64,000 bases of DNA. Origin: Sphingobacterium sp. SGR-19. GTDB taxonomy: Bacteria > Bacteroidota > Bacteroidia > Sphingobacteriales > Sphingobacteriaceae. Position 1 is the stretch's first letter. Each line of letters begins with the position of its first letter. A model generated the notes under the pieces. It saw only the letters and a list, made by a program, of their open reading frames with translations, ran no database searches and was not told the origin of the DNA. Location: contig NZ_JAAKGS010000009.1 of NCBI RefSeq assembly GCF_011043555.1, positions 62,001-126,000 of the forward strand, given 5' to 3'. Made by a program: the position numbers and the translations under genes. This document shows, in pieces, positions 15,408 through 24,566 of this stretch.

Positions 15408-18218
15408 TTAATAACTGTAACTAAACCCAAAGGTAGGGACAATTTTGTTAGATGCTGTATTGTCATTGATGTATGTGAGTCTCGTTGATACATTGATATC
15501 AGGCAATACGTATCGGAATACATTTAAGTCAGCCGATAACCCTATACCAAAACTTTTGGGAGCTAAGCTTTCGTCCACATTTTGGAAATCCGAAAATAAC
15601 AATCCTTGGAAACGTTTAATGTAAGCGAGGGAACCAATGCTCCAATCCGGATAGAAGAGGGGCAGTCTGTAGCTTGCCATCGCCGTATTCTTGACAATGG
15701 GCGAATTAAAATGTCCCCATCCCGAAACCATCGGAATATCATATGTTCCTAAATATATACCGCTATTCTTCTGTGCAGCAAACCGCAATTGTAAGCTATG
15801 ATTTGTCCATAGGCCCGGAAAATAGAAATTGGTGCGTAGCGATAGCACCTCTCCAGATGACCCTGTGGTAAACGGACGGTGGCGAAAGGTAACGCTGAAG
15901 TTTTGCCCCCAGCGTGGCGCTAGATCCATCTTGCTTCGCATGCTATTTCTATTGATATATACTTGATAATTCAATGGGAAAGCAATCACATCCTGGAAGT
16001 TTTGCAGTTGTAAACTGGTATTGTAGCGTTTTGTATAGGATGTGCCAAAATTAACACCGTAACTATATACCATATTGCGCCGGTAGACGGAGAGGGGAAT
16101 AGACATTTCAAAGGTTGCATGATGGTCACGGTAATCAAACATCATGATGTTATTTGGGTTATTCCCCGATACGGCATTGCCTACCATTCCTCTATTCATG
16201 TATCGGGCAGTGAATGTAGGGAAATAACGCTTATAAGAAACTTCTGCGGAATAGCGACTTTTTGATATGTCCGAATCAAACTCATAGCCGAGTTTAACCT
16301 GTGTGGTGTTTAATACGTCGTTTGATAACCAGAATATGCCTGGAATGTAATTGTCAAAACTTTCAAAATTGGTGCCGCTGATAGACAAACTGTGGAAATT
16401 GATGGCGTGCTTGCTGGGATTGTAGTTTTTAACAACGATGGGGAAGGGCGGATCATTCGATAAACTGTCTCTTTGCAGGCTGTTCAACGTCGGAGAAATA
16501 TAGGGGAGACGGATCTGTTCAGTCTGTCGGGTTGTGGAAAGCGCTATTTCCTTCTGCGCAAGTTTGTATCCATTATATTGATAATCATTGTATAATAGCG
16601 ATCCATTTGCGGCGATAGCTGGGTTGAATGCGCCAAATGCAACGTCCGTTAGCTTATGTTGCCCGGTAGTTTTATTGAATAGGTAGATGTTATCAATACC
16701 GTCGTTGTGTGCTTTGAAAATAATATTGTCATGATAATAAAAAGGACGTTCCAATTGCTGGTTTCCCCATGGAAGGACGAGATCAAGCTCTTTAGTTATC
16801 AAGTTGAATTCCACTAGATTTGTTCCCTGTTCCGTAACGGTGATAGCCACAACTTTGTCGCCGGAGGTATCATATTTCGGCTGTTGTATATGCATTCCGT
16901 TAGGAACAGCAACGCTATCCCGTATTTCGCCTGTTTTGGAATCGAGTATAACCAGTCTGCTTATATTTGCCGGGTTTACTTCAACAACGACTATTTCATC
17001 GCGGATCGGATGAAAAGCAGGGGAGTAAAAGCGCGATGCTTTTGTCAATGTCCTGGTGTGCCCCGTTTCTATATGATATACATTGATTACATTGTACGTT
17101 TGTTTGCCAAATCGAGCGTGTTTGCGATATTCGTCCCAAACGATCTCGTTGTTTCGAAGATGAAAATAAGGTGTTATTTGTATACCTGTTTTGACGACAC
17201 CGGTCTCATTCCCCAAACTATCCAAACGCTTGATTTCATTAACTGCGGTAGGAGAGGATTTAAGTACATATAGCTCTTGGTCTCGATTCATTTGCGGTAA
17301 TAAATAATCGCTGGGATATCGGCTGTTTTTCGTAGGCAGGTTAGGTTTGTCTGATGAAGTAGGGGATTCTTGTTCCCATTTTTTTGTTAGTTCCGAGATG
17401 GTGCTGTCAAAAATACCGGCTGGTTTTTCCCCGGAAACTAATTTTATGGCTCGTTGGAAATTGAAGGGACGTAGTAATTTGCCGCGCATATCGGTCAATA
17501 TTTTCTCGTGGCTGGCGATGCCGTAATGGTTGGTTAAGTAGCTGCTCATAAAGAAACCAATCGTGTAATAGGATGGAACATTGTCTTTAAAAGAGCCCAA
17601 AACGTACTTATTAAAACCATATGATTTTCCAGAAAGTATATTGGCGCGTATAGGCATTTCCCATGAAGGAAGTCGTCCGCGTCCCCCTTCGCTATACATC
17701 GTTTCAACCTGTACCGCATCGCCTTCGAAATACCAGGCAGGTAAGTTCAATCCATAGAGGGCGAAGGCGAGTTGTTCGAAAAAAGGGGCTTTCATTTTTC
17801 CTGTCAATTTGTCAAATTGGGCAACATGCCGAAGTTCGTGTAAAGCTAAATTCGGCAGCCATTCTTGATTATCGGCAGTGGAAGAGGGGACAGCAAACAA
17901 CTCGGATTTTCGTGGAGCAAGTTGTACAAATCCGTTTTGCATAAGGTGGTTTCCTTGTAAAACCAATGTTATTTTTGGAGGAGAGGTCCGCAAACTTTTG
18001 AGACTTTTCTGTTGTATTTTCGGGAGCTGTTCCGCCAATTTTTTCGCTGCATTTTCAAAAGCGCTTGGGAAGAGAAGATGGAAATTTTCGGTATCAATCT
18101 GACGCCATTTGACAGAAGAATGCGCTTGGTCGTTGTCAATAATCTGTCCTTTGGTTTTTTGTGAATTTATTAATAATATTAATGATGTTAATATGCTGAT
18201 ATATATGGTTTTATTCAT
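15408..18218 (-). CDS. Large secreted gluzincin (peptidase-MA-like) fused to beta-propeller and outer membrane barrel-like regions
   Basis: The protein has 936 residues with a signal peptide (MNKTIYISILTSLILLINS). Residues about 35-290 resemble peptidase-MA-like gluzincins: the zinc site HELRH (His127, Glu128, His131) is followed by WYFEGDA, which supplies the third-ligand glutamate. Residues about 300-560 contain repeated blade-like strands (YVLKSSPTAVNEIKRLDSLG, RLVILDSKTGEIRDS, NIYLFNKTTGQHKL), suggesting a TolB-like propeller. Residues about 620-936 alternate aromatic beta strands and end in FGFSYSY, typical of an outer membrane barrel. It may be a surface-anchored protease or assembly factor. 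It is monocistronic and not obviously part of the SusCD locus. Confidence 0.7.
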   Translation of the reverse strand: MNKTIYISILTSLILLINSQKTKGQIIDNDQAHSSVKWRQIDTENFHLLFPSAFENAAKKLAEQLPKIQQKSLKSLRTSPPKITLVLQGNHLMQNGFVQLAPRKSELFAVPSSTADNQEWLPNLALHELRHVAQFDKLTGKMKAPFFEQLAFALYGLNLPAWYFEGDAVQVETMYSEGGRGRLPSWEMPIRANILSGKSYGFNKYVLGSFKDNVPSYYTIGFFMSSYLTNHYGIASHEKILTDMRGKLLRPFNFQRAIKLVSGEKPAGIFDSTISELTKKWEQESPTSSDKPNLPTKNSRYPSDYLLPQMNRDQELYVLKSSPTAVNEIKRLDSLGNETGVVKTGIQITPYFHLRNNEIVWDEYRKHARFGKQTYNVINVYHIETGHTRTLTKASRFYSPAFHPIRDEIVVVEVNPANISRLVILDSKTGEIRDSVAVPNGMHIQQPKYDTSGDKVVAITVTEQGTNLVEFNLITKELDLVLPWGNQQLERPFYYHDNIIFKAHNDGIDNIYLFNKTTGQHKLTDVAFGAFNPAIAANGSLLYNDYQYNGYKLAQKEIALSTTRQTEQIRLPYISPTLNSLQRDSLSNDPPFPIVVKNYNPSKHAINFHSLSISGTNFESFDNYIPGIFWLSNDVLNTTQVKLGYEFDSDISKSRYSAEVSYKRYFPTFTARYMNRGMVGNAVSGNNPNNIMMFDYRDHHATFEMSIPLSVYRRNMVYSYGVNFGTSYTKRYNTSLQLQNFQDVIAFPLNYQVYINRNSMRSKMDLAPRWGQNFSVTFRHRPFTTGSSGEVLSLRTNFYFPGLWTNHSLQLRFAAQKNSGIYLGTYDIPMVSGWGHFNSPIVKNTAMASYRLPLFYPDWSIGSLAYIKRFQGLLFSDFQNVDESLAPKSFGIGLSADLNVFRYVLPDINVSTRLTYINDNTASNKIVPTFGFSYSY

Positions 18219-18829
18219 TTAATTTTTTTAATTAACTCGATTTGCTAATATTGTTAGTTTGTTTTTAGCTTTTTTTCTGAATATTTACTTTATTTGTTTT
18301 TATTAAATGTATGACTGTTAATAGAATACGTGTTTTTAATCATTGTTCTTTTATATTGAAAAAAAGAATGTTTTTCTATGATTATTAACAGGTTATGACA
18401 TTAACAAAGTACATGTATGTTTTTGGTGATAGTCATTATATTTTCTCCGCAAGATAGGATAAAATTGTTAGATTTCACTGTGATCAATATGTTGTTTTCT
18501 TCGGTGACGAAAAATGAAAGTTGAAAGGGTGTTGTCAAGAAAAGAATCATCACCGGGTTCGTGATATATTTGAATTAGATCGGAGGTTGCGCTTCCGATG
18601 ATGATAATTACTTTCGCATACAACATAAGGAAGCTTTGGTAACCCATTCCAGCGTGGGTGCAGCAAAAAAATAATTGTTTTCGTTGATGACATATTGTCA
18701 TTTACGTGGTGGTGGGAAATGTGACGATAAACAGTTGTCTGTACTTTTTGTTATTACCAACTAAAAAGTCGACTTTTGCTGCGACAAAAATAATTTGATA
18801 CCAATGTAGGATTTAAAATAGGAGGGCTT
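18219..18829. other. Gene-free 610-nt intergenic region upstream of mgtE
   Basis: The region is AT-rich in its first 200 nt and has no reading frame with supportable coding character. It contains two small possible hairpins: ATCGGA…TCCGAT at about 18579-18600 and CCCA…TGGG at about 18644-18660. It must hold the promoters of the divergent gluzincin and mgtE genes, but I could not identify either with confidence. I saw no recognisable Mg2+ riboswitch. A strong Shine-Dalgarno-like AGGAGGG (18820-18826) lies just before the mgtE start. Confidence 0.5.
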
Positions 18830-20209
18830 ATGGAAGAATTAGAAATGCAGATAGAGCTTGTAGAAAATTGGATTGAGTCCGGTAATATCGATCAATTACA
18901 AAACTTTCTAAACGAGCAGAACATTTCTGACGTTGAAGAGCTAATCGATGAACTTCCAGAACATGCCGCACTATTTATTGAAACCCTTAATATAAACCGA
19001 GCTGTCCGGGTATTTGGTATTTTAGATTTCCCAACGCAAGAGCGTATATTTAAAAAATTATCAGCAAACAAAGTACGTGAGCTAATCAACGAAATGCCAC
19101 CCGATGATCGTACATCTTTTTTCAGCGAGCTGAAAGGCGATGTCGTGAAACACCTTATCATTATGCTTTCTCCCGAGGAGCGTAAAGAAGCCTTATCACT
19201 TTTGGGATATCAGGAAGATAGCGTGGGACGGCTGATGACGCCTGATTATATTACTGTAAAGCCGCATTGGAATATTACTCGTGTGTTGGAGCACGTTCGA
19301 CGGTATGGTAATGCTTCTGAAACAATCGACGTATTGTACGTTATCGATGGTGAAGGGCATTTGATAGATGACCTTCGGATAAGGGATATTCTTATTTCAG
19401 ACCCCGATACAAAGGTGGAGGATTTGATTGATAGCCGTTTAATATCATTGCATGCTGACGACCCGCAGGAGGAAGCTGTCAACGTGTTCCGGATGAATAA
19501 CCGGGTCGCCCTTCCGGTCGTGGACGAGCAGGATATTATGCTGGGTATTGTGACCATCGATGATATCCTTTGGGTAGCTAACGAAGAATATACCGAAGAT
19601 ATGCAACGTATCGGGGGTACGGAAGCATTAGATGAACCTTATTTGGATGTATCTATCTTCCATTTGGTGAAAAAGCGTGGCGGTTGGCTTATTGTACTTT
19701 TCTTAGGGCAATTGTTAACAGCTACCGTGATAGAGCATTTTGAAGGACAGCTGGAGAAAGCCGTTTTTTTGATGGCACTGATGCCGCTGATTATGTCGAG
19801 TGGAGGAAATAGTGGTTCCCAGGCATCAACGTTGATTATCCAGGCGATGGCGATGGGGGAAGTAACATTGATGGATTGGTGGCGGGTAATGAAACGCGAA
19901 ATTCTTTCGGGATTATTCTTGGGGTTAATATTAGGCGCTTTAGGATTTGCTCGTATTGCAGGATGGGAGGCCTTTGCCCATGCGTATGGAGAATATTGGG
20001 TTTTGGTCGGATTAGTGGTCAGCTTATCCCTAGTAGGTGTGGTAATGTGGGGTTCCCTGACCGGCTCGATGCTTCCTTTCATCCTTCGTCGATTAGGCGC
20101 AGATCCGGCAAGTTCGTCCGCACCATTTGTCTCGACGTTGGTGGATGTTACGGGATTAATTATTTATTTCACTATTGCCACACTGATATTGGGTGGCGTG
20201 CTTTTATAG
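18830..20209 (+). CDS. mgtE: Magnesium transporter MgtE
   Basis: The protein of 459 residues has all parts of an MgtE channel: an N-terminal superhelical MgtE_N domain (residues about 20-130), two CBS domains (about 135-255, with MTPDYITV and LISLHADDPQEEAVNVF), a plug helix and five membrane segments (about 290-459). The pore helices carry GGNSGSQASTL and the C-terminal ADPASSSAPFVSTLVDVTG segment, with the aspartate that lines the Mg2+ site. It imports Mg2+ and closes when cytosolic Mg2+ binds the CBS/N domains. The ATG has AGGAGGG only 3 nt upstream, an unusually strong Shine-Dalgarno for this phylum. It is convergent with the YbbP-like permease gene (32 nt apart). Confidence 0.97.
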   Translation: MEELEMQIELVENWIESGNIDQLQNFLNEQNISDVEELIDELPEHAALFIETLNINRAVRVFGILDFPTQERIFKKLSANKVRELINEMPPDDRTSFFSELKGDVVKHLIIMLSPEERKEALSLLGYQEDSVGRLMTPDYITVKPHWNITRVLEHVRRYGNASETIDVLYVIDGEGHLIDDLRIRDILISDPDTKVEDLIDSRLISLHADDPQEEAVNVFRMNNRVALPVVDEQDIMLGIVTIDDILWVANEEYTEDMQRIGGTEALDEPYLDVSIFHLVKKRGGWLIVLFLGQLLTATVIEHFEGQLEKAVFLMALMPLIMSSGGNSGSQASTLIIQAMAMGEVTLMDWWRVMKREILSGLFLGLILGALGFARIAGWEAFAHAYGEYWVLVGLVVSLSLVGVVMWGSLTGSMLPFILRRLGADPASSSAPFVSTLVDVTGLIIYFTIATLILGGVLL

Positions 20210-20241
20210 CCCCAAACCGGTAGTGTGTATGCGGAAATATT

Positions 20242-22773
20242 TTATTCTTTTCGCAGCGCCTCCAAAGGAGAGCGGTTCAGCACCGATAGACTGTTGGTTA
20301 TGCCTATACCGACAGTAAGTATCGAAACAAGTACTGTCAATACTAAAATAAAGACGATTGACGGCACAAAGGACGTTTCAAATATAAATATGCCTAAAAG
20401 ATTACTGGCAATAAGTGCTATGATGATACCGGTGATTGAAGCTAGTATACCTAGCAGCAGGTATTCGCTTGCTGTTATCGTAAATACCTGACGGCGACTG
20501 GCTCCTAAAGTCCGCAAAAGCACATTTTCCCGTAAACGTTGGTATTTGCTGATTCTTACAGACGCGATTAAAACCACAAGTCCGGTCAGAATACTAAAAG
20601 AGCCGATAAATTGGATGACAAAGGCGATTCTTTGCAATAGACTCTCCAAAATGTCAATTGCGGTATTGATATCAATGACGGATACATTGGGAAAGCGGTT
20701 GACAACCGCTTGCTGAAATGTGGCTGATTGATTTTCGTCGTCAACGTGCGTCATCATCAGATAAAACTTTGGAGCGTTGTCAATACTGCCCTTTGCAAAA
20801 ACCACCCTGAAATTTGATTGAAAACGGTTCCAGTCCACTTCTCGAAAGCTGCCTACTATGGCGGGTATTTCGACTCCTTGTACGTTGAACAGTAGACTGT
20901 CTCCAATCGCTACACCGATTCTGTCGGCATAACTTTTTTCCAAAGATACTTGTCCAACTTCTCCCGGTGTTGTATTGCCTATCCAGCGACCTTCTGCCAC
21001 TTTCTCGGATAACGTGAGCGAATCTCGGAAGGTTGCCCGGATTTCTCCTCGGAACGATCTCGCGGAAATAGTTGAAGTCGAATCCGATAGGTAATCATTT
21101 GCCCTTTTGCCATTGATAGCCGTGAGTTGCATGGTAACAATCGGAACATCTTCTACAACGGGTAATCCAGCTTCTCTCGTCATGTTTTTAATGGTATCCC
21201 GTTGTGGAGGTTGGATGTCAAAAAGCACCATGTTGGCCTGGTTTTCGGCGGATGCTATCTTCACCCGTTGTAAGAGCATATCCTGCACGAAAAATAAGGT
21301 TGCAATCAAGGCAGTGCCTAACCCGATGGCAATTAATAATACAATAGTTTGATTGTTCGGCCGGTATAGATTGGATAATCCCTGTCTCCATAGATACGGC
21401 CATTTTTTTGGAAAATACCGTCTAATTAAATACGTGAACCCCTTTGCCACACCATATAGGAGAGCGAATGTAAAGCCCAAGCCCGCCATAAAAAATAAGG
21501 TTTGTGTCCATCCGTTCAACTGTAGGCGCGCGAATACAATGATAAAAGTCAAGATCAACAAATAGATCCACCATCTTAGGCTGTCTTTCCATAGTTGGTG
21601 CGGCTCGTCGCTAACCCGTAACGAATGTAAAGGGGAAATATGTCTCACGGAAACAAGAGGCAATAAAGCAAACAGTACGGAAATTACTAATCCTAAGCTT
21701 ATACCCTCCGTTATCGCTTTCAAGGATATTTGACTGCTCAGTGCAACAGGGACAATATCTTGCATGACGATGGGAATTGCATATTGGATTAATGTTCCCA
21801 ATGCTGCACCTAATATGCCGCCTATTAAACCAATGGCCGCAAATTGTATAAGGAAGATAAAAAAGGCTTGACGTGAACTCGTGCCCAAACATCTCAGTAT
21901 GGCTACCGATACCAATTTTTCCCGGATATAAATGTGAACCGCACTCGATACACCAATACAACCCAATAGCAACGCGACGAAACCGACGAGCTCCATGAAA
22001 TGAGCCATATCGGAGAATGAACGACCCGTATTTTCTTTTGTGGTCGATATCGTGGCACTGCGCAGCTGGAGCTGTGTAAGGCGTTCTTTCTGTTGTTCTA
22101 CAAAATCGTCCGTCCGGAATTGGACGGGAAACTTGAAATAATAATGGTATTCGATCCGGCTTCCCGTTTGTTGCAATCCACTATTTTCAAGGTGTTCCAG
22201 AGGAACAAATACGGTAGGTGCCATCGCTCCGCGCATAGCTGTTTGTCCCGGTTGGGCCACAAGGTTTCCACTGATGACGAAATCGTTTATGCCCAGTTGA
22301 ACCGAATCTCCCACCTCGGCACCATACTGTATCAGGAGTGTTTTCTCGACAAGAACTTCCGGTTCTTTTCCAAAACGTTTATAGGCATCATGCGGGAGCG
22401 TTTCCAAATTTCCATAGAAAGGAAAATCACCTGTTAAAGCGCGGACTTGTACCAAACGTGAGCCATCGGCTTTTGGAAAACGGATCATCGACATAAACCG
22501 TTCTTCGGTCGCCATTTGTTCGCTTAAATTCTTAATGGAATCAATAAAAGCCAATGTCGAGCTATCCGGTTTTCGCGTGCTCCGTAAATCTAGATCGGCG
22601 CCGATAAGTAGCGCCGCCTGCGTATCGATATCCCGTTTTAGATTTTCGTTAAAGGATTTCATAGCGACCAGTGCAGCGATACCGAATACAATGGAAGAAA
22701 TGAAAAGCAATAACCTGGAGCGGTTTTTTCGGCTATCACGCCACGCCATCAGGAAAATCCATCGCCAATTCAT
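20242..22773 (-). CDS. YbbP-like FtsX/MacB-family ABC transporter permease
   Basis: The protein has 843 residues. An N-terminal membrane helix (RLLLFISSIVFGIAALVAMKS) is followed by a periplasmic MacB_PCD-like domain. Next come two FtsX permease domains: one at about residues 260-400 (LVGFVALLLGCIGVSSAVHIYIREK…ILRCLGTSSRQAFFIFL) and one at about 720-843 (IGSFSILTGLVVLIASVRISKYQRLRENVLLRTLGASRRQVFTI). Together they give the ten-helix layout of YbbP. This family is thought to extract or move lipophilic molecules across the envelope rather than pump solutes. Its ATG overlaps the stop of the ATPase gene (ATGA, 22770-22773), so the two are translated together. Confidence 0.92.
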   Translation of the reverse strand: MNWRWIFLMAWRDSRKNRSRLLLFISSIVFGIAALVAMKSFNENLKRDIDTQAALLIGADLDLRSTRKPDSSTLAFIDSIKNLSEQMATEERFMSMIRFPKADGSRLVQVRALTGDFPFYGNLETLPHDAYKRFGKEPEVLVEKTLLIQYGAEVGDSVQLGINDFVISGNLVAQPGQTAMRGAMAPTVFVPLEHLENSGLQQTGSRIEYHYYFKFPVQFRTDDFVEQQKERLTQLQLRSATISTTKENTGRSFSDMAHFMELVGFVALLLGCIGVSSAVHIYIREKLVSVAILRCLGTSSRQAFFIFLIQFAAIGLIGGILGAALGTLIQYAIPIVMQDIVPVALSSQISLKAITEGISLGLVISVLFALLPLVSVRHISPLHSLRVSDEPHQLWKDSLRWWIYLLILTFIIVFARLQLNGWTQTLFFMAGLGFTFALLYGVAKGFTYLIRRYFPKKWPYLWRQGLSNLYRPNNQTIVLLIAIGLGTALIATLFFVQDMLLQRVKIASAENQANMVLFDIQPPQRDTIKNMTREAGLPVVEDVPIVTMQLTAINGKRANDYLSDSTSTISARSFRGEIRATFRDSLTLSEKVAEGRWIGNTTPGEVGQVSLEKSYADRIGVAIGDSLLFNVQGVEIPAIVGSFREVDWNRFQSNFRVVFAKGSIDNAPKFYLMMTHVDDENQSATFQQAVVNRFPNVSVIDINTAIDILESLLQRIAFVIQFIGSFSILTGLVVLIASVRISKYQRLRENVLLRTLGASRRQVFTITASEYLLLGILASITGIIIALIASNLLGIFIFETSFVPSIVFILVLTVLVSILTVGIGITNSLSVLNRSPLEALRKE

Positions 22774-23438
22774 AATATCGTTCCTCCTTTAATGGGGATT
22801 ATCCGTTGTGTTTTTGCCGCGAGTTCCATATCGTGGGTAACAACGACCAATGTCGTTCCTGATTCACGGTTCAGTTCGAAGAGCATATCTTCTACCACCT
22901 TGCTGGTTTCCGCATCAAGGTTTCCCGTCGGTTCGTCTGCAAATAATATCTTGGGGCTATTGGCAAATGCTCGGGCTAAAGATACACGCTGCTGTTCCCC
23001 ACCGGATAGCTGTGATGGGTAATGGCCGGCTCTCGTTGACAAGCCCACGCGATCCAGTAAAGCAATGGCCTTATCATTCATATTTCGCATTCCACGTAGT
23101 TCCATGGGAACCAATACATTTTCGAGTGCAGTGAGTGTAGGGAGTAATTGGAAGTTCTGGAACACGAATCCAACATGTTCATTGCGTACCTGTGCCAATT
23201 GATCTTCCGTAAGTCCGTTGAGTTTTATCCCGTTCAAGGTAATCGTTCCCTCACTGCATTGATCCAAACCGGCACATAAACCTAGCAAAGTTGTTTTGCC
23301 GCTACCTGAAGGACCTACTATAGATACCGTATCGCCAGTATTGATCTCCATGTTGATATTTTTTAAAATAGGAATGACGGTATTGCCAAGATTATAATTT
23401 TTAGAAACTTGGTCCAATTGTAAAATAGTGGATGACAT
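22770..23438 (-). CDS. ABC transporter ATP-binding protein, YbbA/LolD family
   Basis: The protein of 222 residues has all the ATPase motifs: Walker A GPSGSGKTTL, the Q-loop FVFQNFQLLPTLTALENV typical of the MacB/LolD/FtsE group, the signature LSGGEQQRVSLARA, Walker B ILFADEPTGNLD and the switch histidine in VVVTHD. It powers the YbbP-like permease with which it overlaps by 4 nt. The esterase gene lies 9 nt upstream on the same strand, so esterase, ATPase and permease form one operon. In E. coli the equivalent tesA gene is divergent from ybbAP; here all three run together. Confidence 0.97.
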   Translation of the reverse strand: MSSTILQLDQVSKNYNLGNTVIPILKNINMEINTGDTVSIVGPSGSGKTTLLGLCAGLDQCSEGTITLNGIKLNGLTEDQLAQVRNEHVGFVFQNFQLLPTLTALENVLVPMELRGMRNMNDKAIALLDRVGLSTRAGHYPSQLSGGEQQRVSLARAFANSPKILFADEPTGNLDAETSKVVEDMLFELNRESGTTLVVVTHDMELAAKTQRIIPIKGGTIL

Positions 23439-23447
23439 TGTTGTTTT

Positions 23448-24134
23448 TTAGAGTAAGGGTTCTAGAACAGCCCACACATTATGGGCGAGGATTTTTTGTC
23501 CTTCGGCAGTCGGGTGCACCGCATCTGCTTGATTTAAGTCTCCTATACCGGCTACATTATCTAGCAGAAAAGGTACTAAAGCCATATCATATTGTTTGGC
23601 TAGGCGAGGAAACAGCGCTTCGAATTCGTTGAAGTATTCCTGCCCCATGCTAGGGGGCACTTTCATTCCGGCAAGTACTAATTTGCAGTCGGGGTTTGCT
23701 TTCAGCACTTTTTCTACAATATCGCTTAAATTCTCATAGGTGGATGCGGTAGATACCCCTCGCAGTCCGTCGTTGGCACCGAGTTCCAATACAAATATAT
23801 CGACCGGTTGCTGTAATAACCAATCTATACGTTCTTTTCCTCCGGCACTTGTTTCTCCACTCAGCCCTGCATTTATACAGTGGTAGGGCAGACCTAAGGA
23901 ATCTATTTTTTCTTGTATCAGTGTGGGGAAAGCCTCTTGCGGGTCATCTAAACCATAGCCTGCTGTCAGACTATTGCCGAAAAAAAGAATGTTGCGAATC
24001 GTTTCTTTTTTAGCGGGGGATTCCTGCTCATTTTTTTCATTTTTGTTTTCTGTGGTGTCCGATGTTCCGTTATTACAGGAGAACAGTAAAATGCCAAAAA
24101 ATAAATAGGAATAACGTCTTACAATATCAATCAT
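23448..24134 (-). CDS. tesA: Arylesterase / GDSL lysophospholipase-thioesterase TesA-like lipoprotein
   Basis: The protein of 228 residues carries a lipobox (LLFSCNNG, Cys20) and an acidic linker before an SGNH-hydrolase domain. Block I is FFGNSLTAGYG (Ser55), block II is AGLSGETSAGG, block III is ELGANDGLRG, and block V is DAVHPTAEG with the catalytic Asp and His. It would hydrolyse acyl or aryl esters or thioesters in the periplasm or at the membrane. It heads an operon with the YbbA/YbbP transporter, a pairing conserved in many bacteria. That suggests the transporter and esterase act on the same lipophilic substrate, but none has been fixed by sequence. Confidence 0.9.
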   Translation of the reverse strand: MIDIVRRYSYLFFGILLFSCNNGTSDTTENKNEKNEQESPAKKETIRNILFFGNSLTAGYGLDDPQEAFPTLIQEKIDSLGLPYHCINAGLSGETSAGGKERIDWLLQQPVDIFVLELGANDGLRGVSTASTYENLSDIVEKVLKANPDCKLVLAGMKVPPSMGQEYFNEFEALFPRLAKQYDMALVPFLLDNVAGIGDLNQADAVHPTAEGQKILAHNVWAVLEPLL

Positions 24135-24332
24135 AACACTAATTTTTCTTCGTCCCGCTACATAAGGAGTTAAAGTAAGAAATTATTATAAAAAAAAACA
24201 ATATTTTGTCGTTTACTTATCATTTTAATGGATATGCTACTGCGAGAAACTTGAAGCTTTTTCGAATCGAAAATTTAAAGTATTGACTTACAAATTGTTT
24301 GTGTTTTTGCTTTAAATATGCAGCAAAATGAG

Positions 24333-24363
24333 TTTGTGAATTTAAAAATATTGTTTAATATTG
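24333..24363 (+). promoter_or_regulatory. Promoter of tRNA-Asn (first copy)
   Basis: TTTG (24333-24336), 19 nt, then TAATATTG (24356-24363), close to the Bacteroidota housekeeping consensus TTTG-N19/20-TAnnTTTG. GCACC follows, a common start region. The tRNA begins about 60 nt downstream. Confidence 0.7.
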
Positions 24364-24422
24364 CACCCGTTAATCAAGAGCATTGGTTTCTTAAGTTGCT
24401 TGATAGAAACAAAAAAATAAAT

Positions 24423-24496
24423 TCCTCAGTAGCTCAGCAGGTTAGAGCATCTGACTGTTAATCAGAGGGTCGCTGGTTCGAGCCCAGCCTGAGGAG
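24423..24496 (+). tRNA. tRNA-Asn (anticodon GTT)
   Basis: The cloverleaf closes fully: acceptor TCCTCAG (24423-24429) with CTGAGGA (24489-24495), discriminator G at 24496, D stem GCTC/GAGC, anticodon stem TCTGA/TCAGA around loop CTGTTAA with anticodon GTT, variable GGGTC, T stem GCTGG/CCAGC around TTCGAGC. The genomic sequence after the discriminator is CCCA, so CCA is not encoded exactly. A second copy lies at 27743-27816, differing in the acceptor stem. Confidence 0.97.
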
Positions 24497-24502
24497 CCCA
24501 AT

Positions 24503-24539
24503 AAAAAATCCGTTTTTCGACAAGAAAAACGGATTTTTT
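24503..24539. terminator. Bidirectional terminator between tRNA-Asn and pntB
   Basis: AAAAAATCCGTTTTTC (24503-24518), a 5-nt loop and the exact 16-nt complement GAAAAACGGATTTTTT (24524-24539). The stem ends in T-runs on both strands, so it can end the tRNA transcript on the plus strand and the pnt operon (pntB stop at 24567) on the minus strand. Confidence 0.92.
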
Positions 24540-24566
24540 ATTTTTAAAAGTAAAGATAAACTTTTC

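Noticed and set aside
18468..18701. 77-codon minus-strand reading frame in the mgtE upstream gap
   Set aside because: No family pattern, no ribosome binding site and poor amino-acid composition; treated as noncoding.
18219..18829. Mg2+ riboswitch upstream of mgtE
   Set aside because: I could not trace the multi-helix M-box core; only short isolated hairpins are visible.
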